Shown: positions 38,601 to 46,218 of the stretch, piece after piece | Numbering within the stretch: position 1 is the stretch's first letter | Layout of the letters: each line of letters begins with the position of its first letter | Assembly: GCF_036985505.1 (NCBI RefSeq) | Contig: NZ_BTGQ01000007.1 | Location: 62,001 to 126,000, forward strand | Length of the DNA stretch: 64,000 nt | Direction of reading: 5' to 3' | Source of the DNA: Croceitalea sp947503285 | GTDB lineage: Bacteria; Bacteroidota; Bacteroidia; Flavobacteriales; Flavobacteriaceae | The notes under the pieces: model-generated | What the model was told of the DNA's origin: nothing | Databases searched by the model: none | The model's input: the letters and a program-made list of their open reading frames with translations, nothing else | Position numbers and translations under genes: made by a program

Positions 38601-41600
38601 TTCAAGCGGAGGTACCGAAACCTTGGTTATTGATGTGTTGGTGAATGCGACAGGTAACTATACGAATGTAGCAGAAGTGACCGCTTCTGACGTTTTCGAT
38701 AGCGATTCTACACCTAATAACGATATTCTGGCCGAAGATGACCAAGATGAGGTAACGGTTACCCCAATCAATACTATCGATATTGCTTTGGATAAGAGTG
38801 TGAGCGATGAAACCCCCGACGTAAATACCAATATTACGTTCACCATTATGGTAACGAACGAAGGACCTAGTGAGGCTACCAACCTTCAGGTGTTAGATCT
38901 ATTGCCATCGGGATATACTTACGTATCGGATGATGCGTCTGGAGCATATAATGATGCTACAGGGAATTGGAATATCGGGAATTTGGCCAGTGGGTCGTCC
39001 GCAACACTCAATATTCTCGCCAATGTGAATACAACGGGGGACTATGTCAATGTTGCCGAGGTTATTTCGCATACCGAATTGGATATTGATTCCACACCTA
39101 ACAATGATATCCTTGATGAGGATGATCAAGATGAGGTCATTGTCGTTCCAAGACCTTTGGTAGACATATCCGTAACCAAAGTTGCTGACACCATGACCCC
39201 GAATATTGGTGGGGAAATTACGTTCACGGTCACAGTGACCAACGATGGGCCGAGTGATGCAACCAACATCGTGGTGACCGATCTTTTGGAATCCGGTTAT
39301 GAATTTGTAAGTGCCTCCACTACAAACGGTGTCTATGAAGCACTCAATGGTTCATGGACTATTGGGGATTTGGATAACGGAACCACAGAGACCATTGTCA
39401 TTACCGCCACTGTTTTGGCAAACGGAACGTATACGAATACTGCTGAATTGACAGATCTGAATGAGTTTGACATCGACTCTGAGCCGTCTAATAACGATGA
39501 TACCGAAGATGACCAAGAGACCATTGAACCGTCGCCGATCTTGGTCTCCGATCTAGAGCTGACCAAGACGGTAAGTGCCATAACACCATTAGTAGGTGAA
39601 GAAGTAATTTTTACGCTCAGTCTTACCAATAATGGCCCAAGTACTGCAAGTGGGGTCACTGTGGTCGATTTGTTGCCGAGTGGATACACTTACATTTCCA
39701 ACAATAGTACAGCCGGCGTTTATAACGAAGATACAGGTCTATGGTCACTGAATGGCACAATCCCCGTCGGAACAACGGAAACCTTGAACATTGTAGTTCG
39801 TGTTAACCCCACGGGCGACTATACCAACGCCGCAGAAATTACCGCATCAGATACGATAGATGTAGATTCGGTCCCTGCAAATAGTGATCCATCGGAAGAC
39901 GATCAAGATAGTGCGACGACCAACCCTATTCCATTGGCAGACCTGTCTTTATTAAAAACCGTGGATAATGAGTTTCCCGATGTTTCAGATACGGTAACCT
40001 TTACGCTCACGCTAAGTAATGCAGGGCCTAGTGATGCTACGGGAATTCAAGTAAGTGATGCGCTTCCTTCGGGCTATAGTTATATTTCCGATGATGGTAG
40101 TGGGGCCTATGATCCCAATACCGGAATTTGGGACATTGCCAGCCTTGGGGCCGATGCTACGGCAGTACTTAATATCACCGTTGGTATCAATACGACGGGG
40201 AATTATACCAATAGTGCCGAATTGGTAGCAGTTAATGAACTAGATCCAAATTCGGTTCCCGGTAATAATGATAGCAATGAAGATGATCAAGACGAGCAGG
40301 CTACCTTACCCAGGGTCATTACCGATATATCGGTGGTGAAGACCGTGGATAACCTCAACCCTTCGGTTGGGTCTCAGATTATGTTTACCATAACGGTGAC
40401 CAATGATGGGCCAAGTGATGCCACAGGGCTTGTTGTAGAGGATATATTGGCATCAGGATATGATTTTGTAAGCGCCACCCCTTCGGCTGGAACTTATGAT
40501 GAGGTCATTGGTTCTTGGGATATTGCAACATTGCCAAACGGAACCTCGGAAACCTTGGATATCGTTGCCACGGTATTGACCAATGGGGATTATTCCAATA
40601 CGGCTGAACTCATTGCCCTTGATACCTTTGATCCTGATTCATCGCCGGACAACAATTTGAATTCTGAGGATGATCAAGATACGGTGAATCCGACACCGAC
40701 AGGTTTGGCTGACCTTTCCATAACGAAGACCGTAGATGAGCTTAATCCGAATGTAGGTGATATCATTGAATTTACGATCAACCTTACCAATAGTGGTGAT
40801 AGTAATGCCACGGGGGTTATCGTATCAGAAGTATTGCCAAGCGGTTTCCTTTATCAGGCCCATACGTCTACTGCCGGTGTCTATGATGAAATTACCGGTA
40901 TTTGGAATACCAATGGGGTCATTCCCAATGGTACTACCGAGACCTTGATCATCTTGGCACAAGTCAATGCCCCATCTGGAACCCCAGGTGAATTTACCAA
41001 TCAAGTCCAAATTACGGCCAGCGATCAATCAGATCCCGATAGTAACCCGACTGACGATTTTGATAGTGATGATCTTGGTGATGGGCTAGCTGATGATGAT
41101 GAGGCAATCGTCGTTGTGGTGCCGCAACAAGTGGATATTGCCGTTCAAAAAGTAGTTGACAATGCGCGACCGAATATCGGTGACGAAATTAGCTTCACCA
41201 TCACAATTACCAATAACGGCATGCTTATGGCCACCAATATTGGTATTGAAGAGCAGCTGCCCAATGGATACCGATTTATTTCGGCCAATACCACCGATGG
41301 TAGCTATGATGCTTCCGAAGGCTTTTGGGAGCTCGACAACCTTGGCCCTAATGCAACAGCCACGTTGACATTGCTGGTTGAAGTACTCGACTTTGAAGAT
41401 TACGAAAATATTGCCAATCTGGCTTTTGTCGATCAATTTGACAGTAATGACACCAATGATTCAGACTCGGCAACCATCGAACCCACTTGTCTGGTCTTCT
41501 ACAATGAATTTTCTCCCAATGGTGATGGGGTCAATGAGACCTTCGTTATCGACTGTATCTCAAGGTATCCTAACAATACCCTTCAGATTTACAACAGATG

Positions 41601-41772
41601 GGGAAATATCGTCTTTGAGGCCCAGGGCTATAACAACGAGTTTGACGGAACATCGAACGGACGTGCGGTAGTACAACAAGAAGAATTTCTTCCGGTCGGC
41701 ACCTACTACTACATCTTGAATTTAGGTGATGGATCGGCGCCTATTGCAGACTGGTTATACATTAACAGATAA
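29659..41772 (+). CDS. Giant T9SS-exported adhesin with Ig/PKD-like and DUF11 repeats
   Basis: 4037 residues. Signal peptide (about 1-27, ending AFSQ). Residues about 28-1420 hold some 15 Ig/PKD-like repeats with the pattern NAGPDQ..C..., GxWSQxxGP and GTYxFxWT. Residues about 1423-3940 hold some 19 DUF11-like domains of about 134 residues, each ending in an acidic linker such as DSTPNNDDGDQSEDDED. The last ~90 residues form a gliding-motility-associated/CHU_C type B T9SS domain (FSPNGDGVNETF, IYNRWGN, GTYYYIL). Predicted to be displayed or secreted across the outer membrane, like SprB-type adhesins. Four 807-bp units at 33925-37152 are tandem duplications. The PorP-like and PorE-like genes follow immediately. 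Confidence 0.92.
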   Translation: MSSITTKKGFLLSFMLFTLFSIQQAFSQNCSVNAGVAETICENATYNLSGSASGLLASTPTWSQVGGPSVSIANPTDLNTGVSGLIGGNSYTFRLSADCTDGASVFQDVVITVEPITIADAGSNLESCPDSSGAIVTSANAPLNAGETGVWSIDGNNNAGVIINSPTSPTTTLTLPETSAGTTTLRWTITGPNFAPGQSCESFDTITVINSGGVEPVSAGSDQTLDNCYTVSQNTNLNGSFGGNNVNGQQGTWSFVSGPSTPTIANPNNNQTNVSELIEGTYTFRWTVAGPCANGVDTMTITVPAATQDVTNNSTASTIRICDPTVDTVTLVGSSPEFTNETVEWTQISGPTAGVTIVSPNEVSTRVTGLASPSTYVFRLTTLNSVTGCDDIDQVTINYSPDPISITANGGDDIVAPCGFLNVDIPFTTTGEGSNTFSIVDGPSGSTLVNPGSFSATGSSPLDLSFDEEGTYTILFRRSVGGEQRLGCTQATDEIQVTVALVPTAANAGTDQTLACDVTSTALAGNTPSVGSGIWSQVEGPSTATIDDPFATNINVSNMLPGTYRFRYTISGGAPCSPPAEDDVLVFVSSSSGIPTDAGPDQTVCFAGPVVLDADPVPNSTLLGTWTVDSAPGGAIITFSDENDPNTTVFGLDDPNETYVLRWSIANPSDPICPSTGTDTVTISTNAVQGPSIANAGPDQCLPTGTVATTLSGSGPLASEEGLWTAVPNTGITFADATQFNTSVSISIEQSYTLTWTISTLDPSCQDATDDVEITVGAPATADAGPDQELCSATATMAASASVGATGLWSQLTGPGGVTINDDTSPSAQFTFTFSGEYTFEWTASNGSCSSASDQITIVVGIPPTTSAAGSDQVICNDSQATLGANAFNAAVESGFWTVQPGAPSTPTFSDVNDPNATITDLVTGTYTLQWNIASGFPCPASTDIVQIQVFSAANAGPDLTFCETNNFTLEATFGSQGIWTQVDGPGVSGNPGTPADIVQQPANSFIANVTIFSSDSYTFEFTTDYGGTCPVTSDQVVVSTSLPPSVDPDAGPDQILCIDDLAVAGTTTLAGSAPPGDVTNAEWRFADQPTGSVAVIDTPNDPNTTVSGLTVPGVYILEWNFEVNSCSNRADVLRLEVFEPPSTADAGVSQTAACQLDAQLDAVPPAVGIGTWSFENPGDDPSGGAVVIDSPNSPTTTLSNITTLGTYTLTWTVSNGNTIFPDSPSSACDPSVDTVSITFTDDVPSDADAGPDQELCDVTQTNLDAVPVASGTGTWSQTNGPGVNGNPGTAANITAANDPQALILDLGAGTYEFTWTTSNGGCDFTDTMQVVILEQPANANAGPDQNIIQFTPVVLDASIPNAGEGQWTQVSGPTTAIFDDDTNPNTEVFGTDVGIYEFQWTVTNGICASSSDTMILEIIGIVDLSLNKTVSPAVANVGETVTFTLEVSNAGPADATGVTVQDIVPSGYTIATINDGGVQFGNVITWSGLSVTNSGTTSVSFEATVNMPTGANGEYTNTAQVTASDQSDMDSTPDNDDGDQSEDDEDSATVTLEQVDLELDITNNTATGNVGDTVDYTVSVFNNDAVETGDATGVDIVVVIPPGMDIVTGSISNGGVFNLGSGTITWSGLDITNGATLDLDYQVTINDNGNYDTVGEITASDLPDVDSTPNNDDGDQSEDDEDLLTFTLQSADLSLDKTVSPTTASVGDTVTFTLEVSNAGPDDATGVAIEDVVPIGYTVGTINDGGVQSGSTITWSGLSVTNGASTSVSFTATLNAPTGASGEYQNTAQITESDQGDPDSGTDNDDGDQSEDDEDSATITLEQVDLELDITNSTATGNVGDTVDYTVSVFNNDAVETGDATGVDIVVAIPPGMDIVTGSISNGGIFNPGSGTITWSELDIANGATLDLDYQVTINDNGNYDTAGEITASDLPDVDSTPNNDDGDQSEDDEDIATFTIQSADLSLAKSVTPTSASVGQTVTFTLEVSNAGPDNATGVSIADLVPDGYTIGTINDGGTRIGNEITWTGLTVANGGSTSVSFEATVNMPTGTTGEYDNTAQITASDQVDPDSTPDNDDGDQSEDDESVAGITLEQVDLQLDISNAPTSGNAGDTVTYTVDLFNDDTVQTGDATGVDAVVTVPSGFTIVTGSISNGGVYNPGSGTITWSGVSVANGDTQSFTYDVTVNPSGNYDTTGEITASDLPDVDSTPNNDDGDQSEDDEDIATFTIQSADLSLAKSVTPTSASVGQTVTFTLEVSNAGPDNATGVTVQDIVPDGYTIGTINDGGTRIGNEITWTGLTVTNGGSTSVSFEATVNMPTGTTGEYTNTAQVTASDQVDPDSTPDNDDGDQSEDDESVAGITLEQVDLQLDISNAPTSGNAGDTVTYTVDLINDDTVQTGDATGVDVVVTVPLGFTIVTGSISNGGVYNPGSGTITWSGVSVANGDTESFTYDVTVNPSGNYDTVGEITASDLPDVDSTPNNDDGDQSEDDEDIATFTIQSADLSLVKDISGASSATPNVGDTVTFELTLTNAGPDTATNIEIEDELPRGYTLTAINNGGTAIGGTFLSWNIASLPVGSTTVSYSVTVNAPSGDIDEYLNIAEVTASDQFDPDSEPLNDDGDQDEDDEDFFEVVPQTVDLELTKTVSSSTPNVGEVVTFTITINNLGTTAATNVAIEDTLPLGFANIANISNSGSFGAGVVSWSGLNVPVGTTNLTFDAEVQAPTGAADQYLNVVQLTASDQFDPDSTPNNDNGDQSEDDEANVSVSPQVADLSISKTANTAAPNVGDTVIFTLTVNNLGPNSATGVALQDILPVGYTLTTVNNGGSQAGNIATWTGLSVLANGGSISVTYEAVVNPPTGAVDEYLNQASITASDQFDPDSDPTTDNTVDEDGNGQPDDDDEDALNLPPSIADLSLTKIVVDGDTSPQVGTEISFEITVFNDGPSDADGVVVTDLLPSGFDFVLYSATAGIYTESTGIWLVGDISSGGTETLVIDVLVNATGNYTNVAEVTASDVFDSDSTPNNDILAEDDQDEVTVTPINTIDIALDKSVSDETPDVNTNITFTIMVTNEGPSEATNLQVLDLLPSGYTYVSDDASGAYNDATGNWNIGNLASGSSATLNILANVNTTGDYVNVAEVISHTELDIDSTPNNDILDEDDQDEVIVVPRPLVDISVTKVADTMTPNIGGEITFTVTVTNDGPSDATNIVVTDLLESGYEFVSASTTNGVYEALNGSWTIGDLDNGTTETIVITATVLANGTYTNTAELTDLNEFDIDSEPSNNDDTEDDQETIEPSPILVSDLELTKTVSAITPLVGEEVIFTLSLTNNGPSTASGVTVVDLLPSGYTYISNNSTAGVYNEDTGLWSLNGTIPVGTTETLNIVVRVNPTGDYTNAAEITASDTIDVDSVPANSDPSEDDQDSATTNPIPLADLSLLKTVDNEFPDVSDTVTFTLTLSNAGPSDATGIQVSDALPSGYSYISDDGSGAYDPNTGIWDIASLGADATAVLNITVGINTTGNYTNSAELVAVNELDPNSVPGNNDSNEDDQDEQATLPRVITDISVVKTVDNLNPSVGSQIMFTITVTNDGPSDATGLVVEDILASGYDFVSATPSAGTYDEVIGSWDIATLPNGTSETLDIVATVLTNGDYSNTAELIALDTFDPDSSPDNNLNSEDDQDTVNPTPTGLADLSITKTVDELNPNVGDIIEFTINLTNSGDSNATGVIVSEVLPSGFLYQAHTSTAGVYDEITGIWNTNGVIPNGTTETLIILAQVNAPSGTPGEFTNQVQITASDQSDPDSNPTDDFDSDDLGDGLADDDEAIVVVVPQQVDIAVQKVVDNARPNIGDEISFTITITNNGMLMATNIGIEEQLPNGYRFISANTTDGSYDASEGFWELDNLGPNATATLTLLVEVLDFEDYENIANLAFVDQFDSNDTNDSDSATIEPTCLVFYNEFSPNGDGVNETFVIDCISRYPNNTLQIYNRWGNIVFEAQGYNNEFDGTSNGRAVVQQEEFLPVGTYYYILNLGDGSAPIADWLYINR
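33925..34731 (+). repeat. 807-bp tandem unit 1 (two DUF11 domains)
   Basis: First of four in-frame 269-codon units in the giant gene. Each encodes one DUF11 of type A (..SLxKxVxP..VGxTVTFTLEVSNAGP..) and one of type B (..VDLELDI..GDTVDYTV..). This is the most diverged member at its start. Confidence 0.85.
34732..35538 (+). repeat. 807-bp tandem unit 2
   Basis: Same length and register as unit 1 (offset exactly 807 bp). Its type B half is close to unit 1, including the MDIVTGSISNGG stretch. Confidence 0.88.
35539..36345 (+). repeat. 807-bp tandem unit 3
   Basis: Offset 807 bp from unit 2. Its first ~110 bp are identical to unit 4; its type B half (..APTSGNAGDTVTYTVDL..) is shared with unit 4 but not with units 1-2. 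Confidence 0.9.
36346..37152 (+). repeat. 807-bp tandem unit 4
   Basis: Near-identical to unit 3 over most of its length, but with short patches that match unit 1 instead (36451-36476 and 36622-36644), pointing to gene conversion. Confidence 0.9.
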
Positions 41773-41803
41773 AATGATTTCAGCAGCCATAAATACAGCA
41801 CAA

Positions 41804-42724
41804 ATGAATACGATAGTTACCAAAGGAATTTTAATCTTGCTAATGCTGGTTTCATTACAGATCAGCGCACAACAAGACCCTCAGTTTACACAATACATGT
41901 ACAATACCCTAACGGTAAACCCAGGATATGCAGGGTCACGGGGACATCTCTCTATTTTGGGGATGCATCGCTCACAATGGGTCGGTATCAACGGGGCACC
42001 TACCTCACAGGTATTGGCCATTGATGGCCCCGTCGCCGAGAAGGTCGGGCTGGGCGTTGTAGCCACCTATGATGAGTTAGGGCCCTCTAACGAATTGTTC
42101 TTGGATGCTAATTTTGCCTATACCCTACCCGTGGGAAGAAACAACGAAAGACTCTCCTTGGGACTAAAGGCCGGCGGACGCTTATTCAATGTTGATTTTT
42201 CTGAGGGACTATTTCAAAATCCGGATGTCGCCTTTCAAAACAATATCGAAAACCGATTTTTCCCCACCATTGGTGCGGGGGCCTATTACCATACAGAACG
42301 GGCCTATTTGGGTTTCGCCATCCCAAACTTCTTTTCAGAAGACCATTATGATGGGGAGACACAAGAGATTGCTACCGAAAGGCTTCACTACTTTTTGATA
42401 GGGGGCTTGATTCGCGACCTAACTGCCGATATTAAATTTAAACCGGCATTTTTTGTGAAATGGGTTCCGGGAGCACCGATAATTGCAGATCTATCGGCAA
42501 ATTTCATGATTCGGGAAACCGTAACCGCCGGTATCGCCTACCGTTGGGATGATTCTTTTTCAGGTCTTGTCGGCCTACAAATTTCACCAAACTTGAATAT
42601 CGGCTACGCCTATGATCGCACAACTACCGATTTAAGAAATTTCAATAGCGGTACCCATGAAGTCTTCTTGAGATTTGAGTTGATTTCCCGAGAAAACCGA
42701 TTAAAATCCCCAAGATTCTATTAA
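41804..42724 (+). CDS. PorP/SprF family T9SS outer-membrane protein
   Basis: 306 residues from the ATG at 41804, chosen because it puts a clean signal peptide (MNTIVTKGILILLML..ISAQ) at the N-terminus; in-frame ATGs at 41726 and 41774 precede it. The family hallmark QQDPQFTQYMYNTLTVNPGYAGSRG follows the cleavage site, and the rest is a predicted barrel with alternating strands. In Flavobacterium johnsoniae SprF is needed for secretion or attachment of the SprB adhesin, and PorP homologues generally accompany type B T9SS cargo. Here it begins 31 bp after the giant adhesin, implying that it is that protein's dedicated partner. Confidence 0.92.
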   Translation: MNTIVTKGILILLMLVSLQISAQQDPQFTQYMYNTLTVNPGYAGSRGHLSILGMHRSQWVGINGAPTSQVLAIDGPVAEKVGLGVVATYDELGPSNELFLDANFAYTLPVGRNNERLSLGLKAGGRLFNVDFSEGLFQNPDVAFQNNIENRFFPTIGAGAYYHTERAYLGFAIPNFFSEDHYDGETQEIATERLHYFLIGGLIRDLTADIKFKPAFFVKWVPGAPIIADLSANFMIRETVTAGIAYRWDDSFSGLVGLQISPNLNIGYAYDRTTTDLRNFNSGTHEVFLRFELISRENRLKSPRFY

Positions 42725-42734
42725 GCCAATTTTT

Positions 42735-44672
42735 ATGAAGACTATTCTATTTTTTCTGTTGACAAGTATCCTTATCGCACCTGGGTTTGCCCAAGAATCC
42801 AAATCAAGGGCCGAAAAAGACTTTGAGGACTTTAGTTATATCGACGCTGCTAAAGAATATGAGCGCAAAGTAGTAAAAGGTGATGATTCGCAAGAAACCC
42901 TACAGCGATTGGGAGACGCCTATTATAACAACGTTGACATGGCCAACGCTTCAAAGTGGTACGGGCAATTGTTCTCTAAATACGAACGGACCCTGTCCCC
43001 TGAATATATCTTCAAATATATTCATAGCCTTAAGGGAATAGGCAACTATCCATTGGCCAAGGCCTTGATGAAGATATATGCCGAGAAATTTGAAATGACC
43101 CAGTTCGAAGTCGATCAATTCAATGACAATGATCTGGCTTTGGACAAAATTCAAAATCTACAACCCCAATTTGTGGTGACCCACTTGTCGTTAAATTCCC
43201 CTTTTGCTGATTTCGGACCGATGTTTTATCAAGATAAAATCATCTTCGCAAGCAGTAGGGACTCTTTGAACCTACGCACAAGGGTGTATCAGTGGAACGA
43301 GCAACCTTATTTGAATCTTTACGAGGCCGACACCTTGCACTTAGGTAGTGATTTGGTCGATATACGTCTTTTCGGACCAACAATAAACACCAAATATCAT
43401 GAGGCTATCACCACTTTTAATGAAGCGGGGGATTTGATGTACTTTACCCGTAATAATTACACCAATAAAAATCTTGAACGTGACCCAGAAGGTATCAACC
43501 ATCTAAAATTGTATAAAAGCCAACGCTCGGAAATGGATTGGTCACCTGCTGAAGAAGTACCATTTAACAGTGTTGATTATTCCGTGGGGCAACCAGCGTT
43601 GGACCCCAATGGCAAACGACTATTCTTTGTATCCGATATGCCAGGTGGTTTTGGTCAGACCGATATCTATTTTGTTGAACTTACCGATGATGGTGGCTAT
43701 TCTGAACCTACAAATCTCGGACCGACAATCAACACCAGTGGAAGGGAAATGTTCCCCTTTGTCGACGACGAGAAACTATATTTCGCATCTGATGGACATT
43801 TAGGTTTGGGAGGTCTCGATGTTTTTGAAAGCGCATTGGGAAACGGGTTCTCCAAACCAATGAATCTAGGAAAACCCTTGAACAGTAAAAAAGATGACTT
43901 TGCTTTCATCATCGACCGTGGCCGAAACAGGGGATATTTTTCATCGAATCGTGATGGCGGAACAGGGGATGATGATATTTATTCCTTCGAAAGACTGCCT
44001 ATAAATTGTTATCAAACCATTGGCGGAAGTATACGTAACGAGCGAAATGGATTTCCTGAGGCCAATGCGCAGGTGTTTTTATTGGATACCAACGGAAATG
44101 AATTGGCGAAAACCAAAAGCTCAAGGGACGGTATATATGATTTTGACATCCGTTTAGACTGTGGTACGACATATCAAATCAAGGTAGAAAAGAACGGATA
44201 TACCGGTGGGTCTGAAGACTTTCAGACTAGTCTTGAACCCTACTCTTTCAATGAGGTACCCTTACAAATCAAAAAACTTCCAGAGCTTATCGTAAATGAA
44301 GGTGGGCAGCTGAAAATCAAAATTGAGATCATCCATTTTGACTTTGATAAGTGGGATATCAGATATGATGCGGCCGTTGAGCTCAATAAAATCGTATTTC
44401 TCATGAACCAATTTCCCAAGATGATAATCAAAATAGAATCCCATACCGATTCTAGGGGGAATGACCTATACAATGAGCAACTCTCAGAAAAAAGGGCCCA
44501 ATCCACCAAAGATTACATTATCTCACAGGGTATAGCCCTTGACAGAATTGAAAGTGCCATTGGTTATGGGGAAAAACAATTGATCAACCGGTGCGAAAAC
44601 GGGGTGCAGTGTTCTAACGATGAGCACGATCGTAATCGCCGTTCTGAGTTTATTATCGTAAAAATGGAATAA
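42735..44672 (+). CDS. PorE-like protein: TPR, PD40 propeller, CarboxypepD-like and OmpA domains
   Basis: 645 residues. Signal peptide (about 1-19, FAQ), TPR-like helices (about 22-110), PD40/WD40-like beta-propeller blades (about 155-425, with repeated DPNGKRLFFVSDMPGG-like and SSNRDGGTGDDDIY motifs), a carboxypeptidase-regulatory-like beta sandwich (about 432-515), and an OmpA C-terminal peptidoglycan-binding domain (about 530-645, ESHTDSRG and RNRRSEFI). This is the architecture described for PorE, which ties the T9SS to peptidoglycan. It starts 10 bp after the PorP-like gene and completes a three-gene export module with the adhesin. No lipobox Cys is seen. Confidence 0.9.
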   Translation: MKTILFFLLTSILIAPGFAQESKSRAEKDFEDFSYIDAAKEYERKVVKGDDSQETLQRLGDAYYNNVDMANASKWYGQLFSKYERTLSPEYIFKYIHSLKGIGNYPLAKALMKIYAEKFEMTQFEVDQFNDNDLALDKIQNLQPQFVVTHLSLNSPFADFGPMFYQDKIIFASSRDSLNLRTRVYQWNEQPYLNLYEADTLHLGSDLVDIRLFGPTINTKYHEAITTFNEAGDLMYFTRNNYTNKNLERDPEGINHLKLYKSQRSEMDWSPAEEVPFNSVDYSVGQPALDPNGKRLFFVSDMPGGFGQTDIYFVELTDDGGYSEPTNLGPTINTSGREMFPFVDDEKLYFASDGHLGLGGLDVFESALGNGFSKPMNLGKPLNSKKDDFAFIIDRGRNRGYFSSNRDGGTGDDDIYSFERLPINCYQTIGGSIRNERNGFPEANAQVFLLDTNGNELAKTKSSRDGIYDFDIRLDCGTTYQIKVEKNGYTGGSEDFQTSLEPYSFNEVPLQIKKLPELIVNEGGQLKIKIEIIHFDFDKWDIRYDAAVELNKIVFLMNQFPKMIIKIESHTDSRGNDLYNEQLSEKRAQSTKDYIISQGIALDRIESAIGYGEKQLINRCENGVQCSNDEHDRNRRSEFIIVKME

Positions 44673-44692
44673 CCCTTCAATAGTGGGGTTTT
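44671..44692 (+). terminator. Weak terminator hairpin after the T9SS module
   Basis: AACCC (44671-44675) and GGGTT (44686-44690) form a short stem followed by TT. It overlaps the stop codon of the PorE-like gene. Weak, but correctly placed. Confidence 0.35.
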
Positions 44693-44965
44693 AAGCAAAA
44701 TCCAATTTAATAGGTTTCACTAATTGCTTAATCATCTAACATACGAGAACACAAATAGTATAAAATATAGATAGCCTCCTTTTCTAGAGTTATTTGGTCC
44801 ACTAAGAATCGCCTACCGAGGTATCTTTTGAAAGGGAAGCCATAGTATGAAAAAAACCTACCATAACTTATTTTATTCAATCGGTCGCCGTACATTCCTT
44901 TTTATAGAATCGTAGTGTTTTTGAAGTACCAAAAGCTTAAAATCACCCTTAAGCCCATTCAAACG

Positions 44966-45967
44966 TCATAGGCTATGTTTAAGTTGCATTGAAAGCTTTT
45001 CAGGTTGATCGATCCAGGGTAAATGACCGGTGTTTTCAATACTTATGAAGTTGGCCCGGGGTACCTCTTCAGTCCATTTTCGAGTAATATGATTTCCCAT
45101 ATCTAAAAAATCTTGCGCACCAATGATAACGGAAATTGGATAAGACCGTTTTTTGAATTCTTCGATGAAGTTCCATCCTTTTTCAGGGTAGGTTCGCTCT
45201 GTCAACCCGTACACATTGCCTTTATACAATGCCTTACCATTATTGAGTTGATGCCATTTACCCACATCGTAAAGCATTCTAGTGGCAAAATCAATTCTGT
45301 TTTTTATAGTCTCTTCTTTTGACGAAAGCTTGCGGCCCTCCGTTAACAGACCTAATTTCTTCAGCTCTTGTTTTACACTTGGGCGTTCACTGAATTTCCC
45401 AAATTCGTCTTGAGCGCTCTGTAATAGTGCCATATCTTCTTCGGGAAATGGGTTTTTAAGGTAAGCGGGGCTTACCAAAACCAGTTTCTTTATATGTTCT
45501 GGGTATCTTTTAGCATAGGCACTTGCCAATACGGCACCCATGGAATGTCCTAAAAGTGTAAGTTTTTCTACCTTCAGTTCTTTTCGTAATAATTCCACAT
45601 CTTCAATATGATGGTTGTAGGTAATCAACGAATCTGGAAAAGGGGAACGCAAAGACCCGCGTTGTTCGTGAACAAAGAACTTGTACTTTGCCCCCAAAGC
45701 GGCCACCATGTCGACCATGCCACTATGTTCTGCCCCCCAGCCCCCGTGAAGCATTACTATCGTATCGGTTCCGGTTCCAAATTCCCTTACATAGATTTGC
45801 GGGTCGGTCTGCCAGTCTCCGGTAGAGAGAAACCAGCTCTTCATTTGGAGGGTTTTATCTTGATTTTTGGAATTGGATTTTTGATTGATTTCTTCGGGAT
45901 TATCGGTGCAGGATGCCACAATTACGAAAAAAGGTACTAAAGCGTATTTAAAAATGAGGTTTTTCAT
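44966..45967 (-). CDS. Lipoprotein alpha/beta hydrolase, proline-iminopeptidase-like
   Basis: 333 residues. Lipobox VASC with Cys20. The alpha/beta-hydrolase fold shows VMLHGGWGAEHSG (oxyanion region), FFVHEQRGSLRSPFPD, GHSMGAVLA with the nucleophile Ser, VIIGAQDFLDMG with the acid, and ENTGHLPWIDQP with the catalytic His. The HGGWG..EQRGSGRS-like pattern is typical of prolyl aminopeptidase/S33 enzymes. The substrate is unproven. It stands alone; REP-like palindromes lie upstream. Confidence 0.8.
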   Translation of the reverse strand: MKNLIFKYALVPFFVIVASCTDNPEEINQKSNSKNQDKTLQMKSWFLSTGDWQTDPQIYVREFGTGTDTIVMLHGGWGAEHSGMVDMVAALGAKYKFFVHEQRGSLRSPFPDSLITYNHHIEDVELLRKELKVEKLTLLGHSMGAVLASAYAKRYPEHIKKLVLVSPAYLKNPFPEEDMALLQSAQDEFGKFSERPSVKQELKKLGLLTEGRKLSSKEETIKNRIDFATRMLYDVGKWHQLNNGKALYKGNVYGLTERTYPEKGWNFIEEFKKRSYPISVIIGAQDFLDMGNHITRKWTEEVPRANFISIENTGHLPWIDQPEKLSMQLKHSL

Positions 45968-46044
45968 GGTAATCTTATTTATTTAACGTGAGTTCTACGT
46001 AAGAAACCTGTCACTTATTTGGTTTCTCGCCATTTATAAACTTA

Positions 46045-46145
46045 TGTCAGGTTGAGCCTTTCGACTTCGCTCAAGACAGGCTCCGTCAAAACCTCTCTTT
46101 AAATGTACATTCTTCAAGCCCTCGACTGCGCTCGGGGTGACAACT
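46045..46145. repeat. REP-like palindromic pair
   Basis: Two short palindromic elements in the intergenic space: TTGAGC...GCTCAA (46052-46057 with 46069-46074, around CTTTCGACTTC), and CCTCGACTGCGCTCGGGG (46120-46137). They are GC-richer than the surrounding DNA. Palindromes with TCGACTTCGCTCA and CTCGACTGCGCTCGGGGTGACA cores are dispersed through many flavobacterial genomes, probably as REP-type elements. Confidence 0.6.
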
Positions 46146-46218
46146 GTCTATTTTAGTTGACATTTGTTCTTTTTTGGATTTACTGTTACGTCCAACCCAC
46201 GTTTATTTAGGATTGTAA

